A stretch of 64,000 nucleotides of DNA. Source: Blautia sp. (lineage in GTDB: Bacteria > Bacillota > Clostridia > Lachnospirales > Lachnospiraceae). The number at the start of each line of letters is the position of its first letter. Position 1 is the stretch's first letter. The notes beneath the pieces are model-generated. The model made no database searches and was not told the DNA's origin. It worked only from the letters and a program-made list of their open reading frames with translations. The stretch covers positions 1-64,000 of the forward strand of contig JALERH010000028.1 of assembly GCA_022764275.1 (NCBI GenBank), in the 5' to 3' direction. Positions 44,803 through 54,046 of the stretch are shown here, one piece after another. Position numbers and translations under genes: made by a program.

Positions 44803-46052
44803 TGGACGAAATCCTTTACAGCAAATATTCTAATGAGAGAAGCCGAAGCTTTGCCATCCGCACTGACATTCTGGAGGGAAAAGCCGGGTATTATGTAGAG
44901 AAAAAAGCCCTTTATCCGGAAGGAAAGGCTCATGTAGACGAAATTTACCGCTGGTATGAAAAGCTGACCGGGATTTATCAGGAGATTGGCTTTGCCTGCA
45001 ACCGTTGTGAAAAGACAGAAGATGGCGTCCGTCTGGAATACCTGGAAGGACAGACGCTGGAAGAATTTCTGGATGGACTTTTGGAAAAGGGCTGCGTGGA
45101 AGAGGCAAAAGAACGGCTGATGTCATATCTGGAACAGGTCCGCACGCTGTATGACAAAGAGCTGTTTCAGGTAACGGAACATTTTGAAAAGGTTTTTGGC
45201 AGGGAAAAGGCTCCAGAAGGAATGACCTGCGCAGAAATCACCAATATTGATATGGTGTGTGAAAATGTGGTGCTGACTGCGCCGCCAACTGTCCTGGACT
45301 ACGAATGGACCTTTGATTTTCCGGTACCCTGTCAGTTCGTGCTGTACCGGATCATTCACTATTATATCGCCACCCACAGCGCCCGTGAAATTCTAAGCGA
45401 AGAAGCGTTTTGTGAGGCATTTTGCATCACCCGGGAGATGAGGGAATATTTTGACCGGATGGAGAGCCATTTTCAGGAATACCTTACACAGGGGCACATC
45501 CCCATGAGAGAAATGTTTGCATCCATGACACCTGGCGTGGGAAACGAGCAGATGGTGACAGGAGAGCAGCTTCAGATATTCTTTATGACAGACGGAGGAT
45601 ATCAGCCGGAGAATTCGGTAAGTTATCCCATTATGGACAATCATGTTTCCTGTACCGTGAAGCTGCCGGAGGGATGCCCCATGCTGCGCATCGACCCGGG
45701 CAATCATCCCTGTGCGGTTTATCTGGAAAAGGTTCTTTTTGACGGGCAGAAGGCTTCTCTTAAGGATGCTGTGGTTCCGGAAGGTGTGATTACCGGAAAA
45801 TGGGCATACCTTGCCAAAAGTGACCCGAATATCGTAAATCTTCCTGTTCCGGAAGGGGCAAAGGAGTTTCAGGTCTCTCTCCGGGTTTATCCGGGGACAA
45901 AGGAGCTGGTTGCTGCAGCCTGTGATACCGGAAAGGAAAATAAGGTGCTCCGCGCACGAATTTCCAAGGTGCCCAAAGCAGTCTGGAACATGAGAAACAC
46001 AAAGGTCTGGAAGCTGTATAAAAAGTGCCGCAGCAAGGCGGAGAGGAAATAA
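44802..46052 (+). CDS. kinase-fold (APH/protein-kinase-like) protein with C-terminal beta domain
   Basis: 416 residues. I read a kinase-like fold in residues about 1-235: possible strand-3 lysine in YYVEKKAL, hinge LEYLEGQTLEEFLD, catalytic loop NIDMVCEN (Asp with Asn five residues on, as in HxDxxxxN) and metal motif LDYEW. The C-terminal part (about 245-400) looks like a beta-sandwich (LQIFFMTDGGYQPENSVSYPI, LRIDPGNHPCAVYLEKV) seen beside glycosyltransferases. ATG 44802 is preferred over GTG 44799 by ribosome site AAGGAGG. It may phosphorylate a glycan end, with the methyltransferase acting next. Confidence 0.6.
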   Translation: MDEILYSKYSNERSRSFAIRTDILEGKAGYYVEKKALYPEGKAHVDEIYRWYEKLTGIYQEIGFACNRCEKTEDGVRLEYLEGQTLEEFLDGLLEKGCVEEAKERLMSYLEQVRTLYDKELFQVTEHFEKVFGREKAPEGMTCAEITNIDMVCENVVLTAPPTVLDYEWTFDFPVPCQFVLYRIIHYYIATHSAREILSEEAFCEAFCITREMREYFDRMESHFQEYLTQGHIPMREMFASMTPGVGNEQMVTGEQLQIFFMTDGGYQPENSVSYPIMDNHVSCTVKLPEGCPMLRIDPGNHPCAVYLEKVLFDGQKASLKDAVVPEGVITGKWAYLAKSDPNIVNLPVPEGAKEFQVSLRVYPGTKELVAAACDTGKENKVLRARISKVPKAVWNMRNTKVWKLYKKCRSKAERK

Positions 46053-46055
46053 GAA

Positions 46056-48560
46056 ATGGATGACCATGTTGTGATTTTGGATAGCTGCCATTACAGCGTG
46101 AAGGATAACGGAACCTGCATCCTGACGGGGTGGATGTTTACAGAGGAGGAAGAGCCCTTTGTACAGGTGAGGGCGGACCATATCCCTTTGGAATGCCGGA
46201 TGAAGCGTGTCCCCAGACCGGATGTCCTTGCTGCAAGGAAAGATTTGGATTTTCCCGATGAGAATGCAGGATTTGAGGTGCGGATTCCCAATATGGAGCA
46301 GATTTTTTCCCTGGCAAAAACCTTCCGGGCACGTATTATCTGCGGCAGAGAGAGCTATCCCCTGATTCAGAAGGCGATGGCACAGGTACGGGAGGAATAT
46401 TATGCCGATACTCTGAGACTCTTCATGGAATGTGTGGAAAAAAGAAGGGACAAGGTATATCTCCAGGGGTGCTGTATCAATACGGCCGGAGAACTTCAGA
46501 TACAGGTTCTGGACGGGGAGGGAAGACAGCAGGACGGTGTTTTGGTCACTCCCATACGGAGAGCGGATCTTCCGGAGGCGTTTGGTGTGGAACTGTCCCA
46601 GTGCCATGGTTTTGCCATTGAGATTCCCCGGGAAAAGATTAAAAGCAGATCCATACATCTGGTGCTGTCCAACTGCGTCACAGAAAAAAGGGAAGCCGTC
46701 CTCATGGGAAAATTTGACCGGGAGAATACCCGCCTTGGACGGATGATAAAGGCTATGGGACCGGAAAATAAAGAGAAAAACCGTGCCATGGTGAAAAAAA
46801 TGGGCATTCGCGGATTCGTAGATTATCTGCGGGAAGAAACCGGCTCTTTCACAGATACCTACAGCTATTATGAGAAAAAACACAGAGCAGCCCCAAAAGA
46901 ACTGAGACGTCAGGCAAAAGAAAGTTTTCCGGGCGGACCGAAGTTTTCCATTGTGGTGCCTCTTTACCACACTCCCCAGGACTACCTGAAGCAGCTGATC
47001 GACTCTGTCATTGCACAGAGCTACGGAAACTGGCAGCTCTGCCTGGCAGACGGAAGTGCAGATACTTCCCTGGAGAAATTCATCAACGATCATTATAAAG
47101 GGGAGAATCGGATTTCCTGCCATCATCTGGAGAAAAATCTGGGAATCTCGGAAAATACAAACGCCGCCATTGCCATGGCAGAGGGAGATTATATCGCTTT
47201 TGCGGATCACGATGATCTGCTGACGCCGGATGCCCTGTATCATATAGCACGCACCTGTCAGGAATACCCGGATACAGAGCTGATTTATTCAGACGAAGAC
47301 CTGATCGATGAAAAGGGAAATCCTGTGTATCCTCATTTCAAACCGGATTTTAACCTGGATTATCTCCGGTGTATCAATTATATCTGCCACCTTACCGTGG
47401 TAAAAAAATCTCTGCTTGAGCGTACCGGACTTTTAAGAAAGGAATTTGACGGAGCACAGGATTACGATTTTATCCTGCGGTGTGTGGAACAGACGGAAAA
47501 AATACGCCATATTCCGAGAGTACTGTATCACTGGAGGAGCCATGAAGGCTCCACGGCCGGCAATCAGGAGGAAAAAACCTATGCCATAGAGGCTGGAAGG
47601 AAAGCACTGCAGGAGCATTATGAGCGGCTGGGAATAGAGGCGGAGACCGAATTCACAGGAATGTTCATTGTGTACCGTACGAAGTTCAAAGTGCAGGGGA
47701 ATCCCCTGGTTTCCATCCTGATCCCCAATAAGGATCACTGGAAGGACCTGGAGAAATGTATCACCTCGATACAGGAAAAAAGCACCTGGAAAAATGTGGA
47801 GATTGTGGTGATCGAGAATAACAGTGTGGAAGCAGAGACCTTTACATTTTATGAAAGCCTTAAGAAGCGGTATACCAATGTAAAAGTCGTGACTTATGAG
47901 GGAGAGTTTAATTATTCGGCCATCAATAATTTGGGGGCTTCTCATGCAAAGGGGGATTATTTTCTGCTTCTGAACAATGATACAGAAGTGATCTCTCCGG
48001 ACTGGCTGGAACGAATGCTGGGCTACTGCCAGAGAGAGGACGTGGCCATTACAGGTGCCAGACTGTATTATCCTGACAACACGGTGCAGCATGCCGGCGT
48101 GGTAGTGGGAATGGGTGGCTTTGCAGGACATATTCTGACTGGATTTGGAAAGGATCATTCCGGATATATGGGACGCCTGCGGGCAGCTCAGGACATCAGC
48201 GCTGTGACAGGTGCCTGCCTGATGGTAAAGCGCAGTGTTTTTGAAGAGCTGAACGGACTGGACGAAAAGTTTGCGGTGGCTTTAAATGACGTGGATTTCT
48301 GCCTGCGGGCCAGAGCCCTTGGAAAACTTGTGGTGTATGTGCCGGAAGCAGAGCTTTACCATTATGAATCGAAATCAAGGGGGCTGGAGCAGACGCCGGA
48401 AAAAAAGGAGCGCTTCCAGCGTGAAATCGATCTTTTCCGGGAACGCTATGAAAAGCTTTTGAAAGCAGGAGACCCTTATTATAATCCCAATCTCAGCCTG
48501 GTTCAGGGAGACTGTTCCCTGCGTCTGGCTTATGAGACTGTGAAAGGAAATGAAAAATGA
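46056..48560 (+). CDS. large glycosyltransferase with two GT2 (GT-A) domains
   Basis: 834 residues, unusually long. N-terminal 280 residues form two beta-rich modules (GTCILTGWMFTEEEEPF; KVYLQGCCINTAGELQI). First GT-A from about 292: FSIVVPLYHTPQDYLKQL, FADHDDLLTPDALY. Second GT-A from about 549: VSILIPNKDHWKDLEKC, NNDTEVISPDWLERM, QHAGVVVGMGGFAGH, as in rhamnosyltransferase-like GT2 enzymes. Two active sites suggest one protein adds two linkages of a repeat unit. Close paralogues at 48557 and 54047. Its stop overlaps the next start (ATGA). Confidence 0.9.
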   Translation: MDDHVVILDSCHYSVKDNGTCILTGWMFTEEEEPFVQVRADHIPLECRMKRVPRPDVLAARKDLDFPDENAGFEVRIPNMEQIFSLAKTFRARIICGRESYPLIQKAMAQVREEYYADTLRLFMECVEKRRDKVYLQGCCINTAGELQIQVLDGEGRQQDGVLVTPIRRADLPEAFGVELSQCHGFAIEIPREKIKSRSIHLVLSNCVTEKREAVLMGKFDRENTRLGRMIKAMGPENKEKNRAMVKKMGIRGFVDYLREETGSFTDTYSYYEKKHRAAPKELRRQAKESFPGGPKFSIVVPLYHTPQDYLKQLIDSVIAQSYGNWQLCLADGSADTSLEKFINDHYKGENRISCHHLEKNLGISENTNAAIAMAEGDYIAFADHDDLLTPDALYHIARTCQEYPDTELIYSDEDLIDEKGNPVYPHFKPDFNLDYLRCINYICHLTVVKKSLLERTGLLRKEFDGAQDYDFILRCVEQTEKIRHIPRVLYHWRSHEGSTAGNQEEKTYAIEAGRKALQEHYERLGIEAETEFTGMFIVYRTKFKVQGNPLVSILIPNKDHWKDLEKCITSIQEKSTWKNVEIVVIENNSVEAETFTFYESLKKRYTNVKVVTYEGEFNYSAINNLGASHAKGDYFLLLNNDTEVISPDWLERMLGYCQREDVAITGARLYYPDNTVQHAGVVVGMGGFAGHILTGFGKDHSGYMGRLRAAQDISAVTGACLMVKRSVFEELNGLDEKFAVALNDVDFCLRARALGKLVVYVPEAELYHYESKSRGLEQTPEKKERFQREIDLFRERYEKLLKAGDPYYNPNLSLVQGDCSLRLAYETVKGNEK

Positions 48561-51004
48561 ATCAGCAATTACTGATAGTAGAAAAAGAACGTTTTTTTCT
48601 GAATGACGGATGTAAATATCTGATCTGCGGAATCATTCCGGATAAATATACGGTGGAGGCGTATCTGGACGGACAGAAGGCTTTGGTTTCCATGGAACGG
48701 ATCATCGCAAAAACAGCGGTGGAGCGTTTTAAGGACGAGGAACTGATGGGCGGTATCCGGGTGGAAGTGCTGGTGACACTGCCTGAAAACCTGGAGAAAT
48801 ACAAAAATCTGGACGTCTTTGCTGTTTTGGAAGGAGACCGCCAGAAGTGGTTCCATGTGAAGGTGCATGATCTTCTTTGCCGTCGCGGAAAGCCGCAGTA
48901 TTTTCTGGAAGAAGAACGGGTGATCCGCAAAGAGAAAAAACTGGTTCTTCAGGGGTGGGCTGCCGCTGAGACTCCGGTGCAGATACGGCTTTTTGACGAG
49001 AAAAAACAGCCGCTTGATGTGCAGATCCGTCGGAACAGCCGCATGGATGTGACAGAAATGTTCCGGGAATGTCCTGTGGAAAAGAATTGTGGCTTTTACG
49101 CTGAGGTGGAGCCGGTGAAAGGGCGGTATCTGTATCTCGTAATGCGTGACAGAAATGGCGCAAAATCCGTTTATAAGGTTGGAATTGGCCCCGGGGAAGT
49201 CCTCCTGGGAAAGGCCTCCAGATACCGGAAAAAGGGAATGGACTATCTCAAAGCGCACGGTGCGAAAGCCCTGACTCAGAAGGTAATCCACAAGCTTACG
49301 GACGTTTCCATGAGACCGATGGAATATTCGGAATGGCTGCCAAAGCATCTGCCCACAAAGTCGGAGCTGGAGAAACAGAGAAAGACAAAATTTTTAAATG
49401 GTCCAAAATTCAGCATCGTGGTACCCCTTTATAAGACCGGCGAAGAGTATCTGAAGGCCCTGATCGAATCTGTGCAGGCCCAGACCTATACAAACTGGGA
49501 GCTTTGCCTGTCCGATGGAAGCGGAGAAAATTCTCCCATCCGGGAACTTCTGGAGAAATATGAACAGCAGGATGCGAGAATCCGGGTCGTCTATCATGAA
49601 GCACCTCTTCGCATTGCGGAAAATACCAACGAAGCCATCCGAATTGCGGCTGGAGATTTTATTGCATTTGCGGATCACGATGATGTGCTGACACCTAACG
49701 CTCTGTATGAGTGCGCAAAGGCGCTGGAGGAGCATCCACAGACAGAGGTCCTTTATACGGACGAAGATAAAATGTCCATCCATGGAAATAAATTTTTCCA
49801 GCCGAATTTCAAACCGGATTTTAACCTGGATCTACTCTGTACAGTGAATTATATCTGTCATCTGTTTGTGGCAAAGCGAGAACTGCTGGATAAAGTGGGA
49901 GTGCTGCGCGCAGAATTTGACGGTGCACAGGACTATGATCTGATCCTTCGCTGTGTGGAGGCTACGGAGAGAATTTATCATATCCCGAAGATTCTTTATC
50001 ACTGGAGAAGCCATGAGGACTCTACGGCAGAGAATCCGGAAAGCAAAATGTACGCTTTTGATGCAGGCGAGCGTGCCGTTCAGGCGCACTTTGACCGGAT
50101 CGGGGTAAAAGCAGAGGTTTATAAAGGAGAATTTCTGGGGCTGTACCGGACACGTTATATCCGGGATTACGATCCTCTGATTTCTATTATTATTCCAAAC
50201 AAGGATCATACGGATGACCTGGAGCGGTGCATAAAGTCCATCGAAGAAAAATCCACGTACCGAAATTTTGAATATATTATCGTGGAGAACAACAGTACAG
50301 AGGAAGCTACCTTTGCTTACTATAAAGAGCTGGAAGCGAAAAATCCAAAAGCACATGTGGTTTACTGGGACAGGGAATTCAATTACTCCGAGATCAATAA
50401 TTTCGGTGCATCCTTCGCAAAGGGTGAATATCTGCTGCTTCTCAACAACGACACGGAAGTGATCAATGAGGACTGGCTGGAGGAAATGCTGGGCTACTGC
50501 ATGCGTGAGGATGTGGGCATCGTAGGCGCCAGACTGTACTATGAGGATGATACCATTCAGCATGCGGGGGTTGTTCTTGGATTCGGCGGCATTGCAGGCC
50601 ATTGTTTTGTCCAGCAGCCGAGAGGAAATACAGGTTACCAGCACCGTATTATCTGCGCACAGGATTACAGTGCTGTGACCGCAGCCTGCCTGATGGTAAA
50701 AAAAGCAGTCTTTGACCAGGTGGGCGGTTTAAGTGCAGACCTTGCAGTGGCATTTAACGATATAGATTTCTGCCTGAAGGTGAGAAATGCCGGCTATCTG
50801 GTGGTGTACAATCCCTATGCTGAGCTTCACCACTATGAGTCAAAATCCAGAGGCCTGGAAAATACACCGGAGAAAAAGGAGCGCTTTAACAAAGAAGTGG
50901 CAACACTGGAGGCGCACTGGCCTGAAATATTCAGCAAACCGGATCCTTACTATAATCCGAACCTCACTCTGAAAAGCCAGGATTTTTCCCTGAAACGGAT
51001 TTAG
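48557..51004 (+). CDS. large glycosyltransferase with two GT2 (GT-A) domains
   Basis: 815 residues, paralogue of the preceding gene. The N-terminal 250 residues are beta-rich modules (YLICGIIPDKYTVEAYLDG; KLVLQGWAAAETPVQIRLF). First GT-A from about 277 (FSIVVPLYKTGEEYLKAL, FADHDDVLTPNALYE), second from about 534 (ISIIIPNKDHTDDLERC, NNDTEVINEDWLEEM, QHAGVVLGFGGIAGH). Both keep DxD-like acidic motifs (HDD, NDT). Translation coupled to the preceding gene. Products of both probably act in the same chain elongation step series. Confidence 0.9.
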   Translation: MNQQLLIVEKERFFLNDGCKYLICGIIPDKYTVEAYLDGQKALVSMERIIAKTAVERFKDEELMGGIRVEVLVTLPENLEKYKNLDVFAVLEGDRQKWFHVKVHDLLCRRGKPQYFLEEERVIRKEKKLVLQGWAAAETPVQIRLFDEKKQPLDVQIRRNSRMDVTEMFRECPVEKNCGFYAEVEPVKGRYLYLVMRDRNGAKSVYKVGIGPGEVLLGKASRYRKKGMDYLKAHGAKALTQKVIHKLTDVSMRPMEYSEWLPKHLPTKSELEKQRKTKFLNGPKFSIVVPLYKTGEEYLKALIESVQAQTYTNWELCLSDGSGENSPIRELLEKYEQQDARIRVVYHEAPLRIAENTNEAIRIAAGDFIAFADHDDVLTPNALYECAKALEEHPQTEVLYTDEDKMSIHGNKFFQPNFKPDFNLDLLCTVNYICHLFVAKRELLDKVGVLRAEFDGAQDYDLILRCVEATERIYHIPKILYHWRSHEDSTAENPESKMYAFDAGERAVQAHFDRIGVKAEVYKGEFLGLYRTRYIRDYDPLISIIIPNKDHTDDLERCIKSIEEKSTYRNFEYIIVENNSTEEATFAYYKELEAKNPKAHVVYWDREFNYSEINNFGASFAKGEYLLLLNNDTEVINEDWLEEMLGYCMREDVGIVGARLYYEDDTIQHAGVVLGFGGIAGHCFVQQPRGNTGYQHRIICAQDYSAVTAACLMVKKAVFDQVGGLSADLAVAFNDIDFCLKVRNAGYLVVYNPYAELHHYESKSRGLENTPEKKERFNKEVATLEAHWPEIFSKPDPYYNPNLTLKSQDFSLKRI

Positions 51005-51019
51005 AAAGAGAAACTGGAA

Positions 51020-52462
51020 ATGAAAAATTTTTTGAAAAATGAAAAATATCTTGGCGGGATACTGGTGGGGCTTGCTTTTCTGATCATGTTTATCTGGGCG
51101 ATGATCGGTACGATGCCCACCGGACCCGATGAAGGGATGCGCTACTCGGTGGCGCAGTACCTTTATAAAAATCCGGGAAAGCTTCCGCATGGGGATGATG
51201 AGGCGATACGAAATGCCAGATGGGGAATTTCGTATGGCTTCTCTCCAATTCTGTCTTATATGGTATCGGCAGTCTTTATGTGGATGGTGAGTATTATTAC
51301 CACAGAGAAGATGGCCCTGCTTCGGGCTGCAAGAATGGCTGATGTACTCTTTATCACAGCTGCCGCCTGGATGGTGCTTCAGATTGGAAAAAGACTTTTC
51401 TCAGATAAGGGACAGCGCTGGCTGTTCTGCGTACTGGTGATTTTTCTTCCTGAGTTTTTATTTATGGGAGCCTATGTGAACACGGATTCTCTGGCGTTGA
51501 TGGCAGGGGCGATGATCCTTCTGGCATGGGTGCGATATCTGGACGAAGGATGGACCTGGAAAAACTGTTTCCTTCTGGCAGCAGGCATGGGAATCTGCTT
51601 TTTATCTTACTATAATGCGTATGGATGGATTTTATGGAGCGCGTTTTTCTTTTGCATGACTGTGCTTTTCTGCTCCGATGCATCCTGGAAAGAACGATGG
51701 AAATTCCTTTTTGGCAGAGGAATCGCCATTGCCGGTGTTACCCTCGGGATTGCGGGCTGGTGGTTTATCCGAAACTTTGTGATTTACGATGGAGATATTC
51801 TGGGACGCCATGCCAGCGACCTCTGTGCGGAAAAATATGCGTGGCCGGATTTTAAGCCATCGGTACGCATGACACCGGAGAAACTGGGATGGTCCTGTAA
51901 AGATCTGTTTCTTTATCAGGATCCCGGCTGGCAGCACAACTGGCTGATTACCGTAATGTTCAGCTTCATCGGAACTTTCGGGTATTTCCACATTTTTATG
52001 AACGAAACGGTGAGTAAAATTTATGTGTTGTTTCTGACTGTGGGAATGTGTGGAGTTTTCTGGATGCTCCGGGAATTTTACTGGAGAAAATCCACAGTTT
52101 CCATTATCCGGGTGCCGGATGCTGCCAAGGGGAAGCCTGTAAAGATAAAAACGATCTCAGGATTCCGGGAATGGAACAAAAAAGGATTTTTTCACCTTTC
52201 CATGGCAGCTGCTATGGTAACGCCGGTGGTCCTGTTCATCAGCTATGCGTATCATAGCGACCTCCAGGCACAGGGAAGATATATCCTGCCGGCTGTATAC
52301 CCCATCATGTACTTTGTGGTATGCGGTTATGGAAAGCTGCTGAAAAAATTCGTGAAAAGAGAAGAAGTGCGAAAGTGGTTTTACCGGATTACGGCAGTGC
52401 TTTGGGTGCTTGGAGCAGTGATTACTTTTGTGTCCCTGATCTTACCGGAATATCTGGGATAA
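51020..52462 (+). CDS. GT-C-like polytopic membrane glycosyltransferase (DUF2142 type)
   Basis: 480 residues, about 11 hydrophobic helices. After helix 1 the first external loop carries PTGPDEGMRYSVAQYL, the acidic loop motif typical of GT-C enzymes that use a polyprenyl-phosphate sugar. A long external loop lies about 255-320. CTGGAA precedes ATG 51020, 15 bases after the second large glycosyltransferase. It could add a side-group sugar outside the membrane. The polyprenyl donor might come from the GtrB-like enzyme at 35673; that link is inference. Confidence 0.75.
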   Translation: MKNFLKNEKYLGGILVGLAFLIMFIWAMIGTMPTGPDEGMRYSVAQYLYKNPGKLPHGDDEAIRNARWGISYGFSPILSYMVSAVFMWMVSIITTEKMALLRAARMADVLFITAAAWMVLQIGKRLFSDKGQRWLFCVLVIFLPEFLFMGAYVNTDSLALMAGAMILLAWVRYLDEGWTWKNCFLLAAGMGICFLSYYNAYGWILWSAFFFCMTVLFCSDASWKERWKFLFGRGIAIAGVTLGIAGWWFIRNFVIYDGDILGRHASDLCAEKYAWPDFKPSVRMTPEKLGWSCKDLFLYQDPGWQHNWLITVMFSFIGTFGYFHIFMNETVSKIYVLFLTVGMCGVFWMLREFYWRKSTVSIIRVPDAAKGKPVKIKTISGFREWNKKGFFHLSMAAAMVTPVVLFISYAYHSDLQAQGRYILPAVYPIMYFVVCGYGKLLKKFVKREEVRKWFYRITAVLWVLGAVITFVSLILPEYLG

Positions 52463-52485
52463 AATCAGATTCATTTTATAAAAAG

Positions 52486-52512
52486 CGGCAGGCGAAAAGC
52501 CTGCCGTAATTT
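52486..52512. terminator. bidirectional terminator
   Basis: Perfect 8-bp stem CGGCAGGC (52486-52493) and GCCTGCCG (52499-52506), followed by TAATTTTTT; A-rich before it. Shared by the convergent GT-C-like gene and the carboxypeptidase. Confidence 0.85.
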
Positions 52513-52523
52513 TTTGTCCGGTA

Positions 52524-53780
52524 TCAGCTTTTGATGATCTTTGCCATTTTCCAGATCAGCAATCCCAGCAAAATAACGAACACTGCTGCGATGATATAGT
52601 AAGGAATGTAAGTATGAGAGTCGGAATAATCCTTTGCAGCCTGCATATTTTGTTCGCCCTGGAGGGCTGCTGTATCATCCTGCTCTTCTGTTATCTCCAG
52701 TTCTGCTGTACCGACAGGGGTTCCGCCAAAAAGATAAGTACGGTGAATCTGTCCGTCTGCCTGTTCATCCTGTGTGGTCAGTGCGTCGGAAGTGGTACCT
52801 GCGGGAACCACCACATTGCCGCCGGAAATCACACTGAAATCCTCATCTCCCAGAGAAAGCATCGTAAACTGTCCGAAACCGTAATCCAGAAGCGTGGCAG
52901 CCTCCGGAGTCGTCTGCCCGGAAGCACCCTTTAATACAACACAGATCAGGGTCATGCCGTTTCGCTCGGCTGCACAGACCAGTGTGCTGCCGGAAGCCTC
53001 GGTGTAACCTTCCTTGCCTCCGATGCAGCCCTGATAAAAATTGGGACTGGAGGACTCAGCCATGGTAAATTTGTTCGTCAGGTTCCGAACGCCGCCGGAT
53101 TTGTTGGTGGCAGGAATGGTATAAGCAGTGGCAGAAGCAATGGGGCGGAAAGTGTCATTATCAATCGCTGCCTTCATGATCAGTGCCATGTCGTGAGCAG
53201 TGGTATGCTGGTTCTCATCCGGCAGCCCGGTGGGATTGGTAAACACCGTATTGGTACACCCCAGCTCCTGGGCACGGGTATTCATCATCTGGACAAAGCC
53301 TTCTACCGAACCTCCGATATGTTCTGCCACCTGCAGGGCGATATCATTGGCAGAGGCTACCATTATGGCATATAAGCACTGCTCTATGGTGAATACCTCG
53401 TCAATCTGGGAAGAAATATTGGCTCCGCCGTCGGTTACGCCCGATACGCCGGTGGCGGTCATGGTCACTTCATCCGTCAGATTACTGTTTTCCAGGACCA
53501 GAAGGCAGGTCATGATTTTTACCGTGCTTCCTGGAAAAAGCACTTCGTCCATGTTTTTGGAATACAGCATGGTATTTGTCGTATCTTCCATCACAACAGC
53601 AGCTTCAGAGGTGATGTCCGTGCCCTGCGGCCATCCCGGAATTGTGTTGGTGGATATCGCTGTGACAGTTTCCTGAACCTGTACATCGGAAGCTTCTTCC
53701 GCAGAAACCGGTATCCCCAAAAGCAGAGAAGCCGAAAGGCCAAGTGCCAGCAGCCCTGAGATGATTCTTTTTCTTTTCAT
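52524..53780 (-). CDS. D-alanyl-D-alanine carboxypeptidase family protein with altered KTG motif
   Basis: 418 residues. Signal peptide (1-27, ending VSAEE), SxxK at S85-K88 (PGSTVKIM), SxN in SANDIA, but the third motif reads GGKEGYTEASGS, i.e. KEG instead of KTG. A C-terminal membrane helix (about 392-412) with basic end anchors it. Homologous to the protein at 40030, which keeps KTG. The change may alter activity or beta-lactam binding. Single gene on the minus strand interrupting the plus-strand glycosyltransferase locus. Confidence 0.9.
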   Translation of the reverse strand: MKRKRIISGLLALGLSASLLLGIPVSAEEASDVQVQETVTAISTNTIPGWPQGTDITSEAAVVMEDTTNTMLYSKNMDEVLFPGSTVKIMTCLLVLENSNLTDEVTMTATGVSGVTDGGANISSQIDEVFTIEQCLYAIMVASANDIALQVAEHIGGSVEGFVQMMNTRAQELGCTNTVFTNPTGLPDENQHTTAHDMALIMKAAIDNDTFRPIASATAYTIPATNKSGGVRNLTNKFTMAESSSPNFYQGCIGGKEGYTEASGSTLVCAAERNGMTLICVVLKGASGQTTPEAATLLDYGFGQFTMLSLGDEDFSVISGGNVVVPAGTTSDALTTQDEQADGQIHRTYLFGGTPVGTAELEITEEQDDTAALQGEQNMQAAKDYSDSHTYIPYYIIAAVFVILLGLLIWKMAKIIKS

Positions 53781-53841
53781 AATTAATTTGTACTCCTGTT
53801 TGTTTATCCGTGTATTTTCTGGTATAAAAACAAGTATTGTC

Positions 53842-53872
53842 AGTATACCACATTTTATTTATTTTCTGTAAA
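53842..53872 (-). promoter_or_regulatory. possible promoter of the minus-strand carboxypeptidase
   Basis: Read on the minus strand: TTTACA (53872-53867), 19-bp spacer, TATACT (53847-53842) with extended TGG. The spacer is long, but the extended -10 compensates in many promoters. Confidence 0.4.
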
Positions 53873-53985
53873 ATAAATACTTTTTGGAAATCTACATTCT
53901 TTCCCCATCATATCCCATTTTACTCTGCAATTCAACTGGAACTTTTTGAGTCCGCCTCTATTTCAACCTGCACCGCATGCGCGGC

Positions 53986-54014
53986 TTGCAAAAAGTACAG
54001 GATAATGGTAAAAT
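53986..54014 (+). promoter_or_regulatory. promoter of the second glycosyltransferase block
   Basis: TTGCAA (53986-53991), 17-bp spacer, TAAAAT (54009-54014), 33 bases before the start at 54047. Confidence 0.65.
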
Positions 54015-54046
54015 AAACAATCATTATAAGTACAGAGGATCATTTG

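Noticed and set aside
45393-47243. Minus-strand open frame of 616 codons
   Set aside because: It is antisense to the kinase-fold gene and the first large glycosyltransferase, has the Cys/His/Phe-rich look of a reversed coding frame and no domain; the plus-strand genes are certain.
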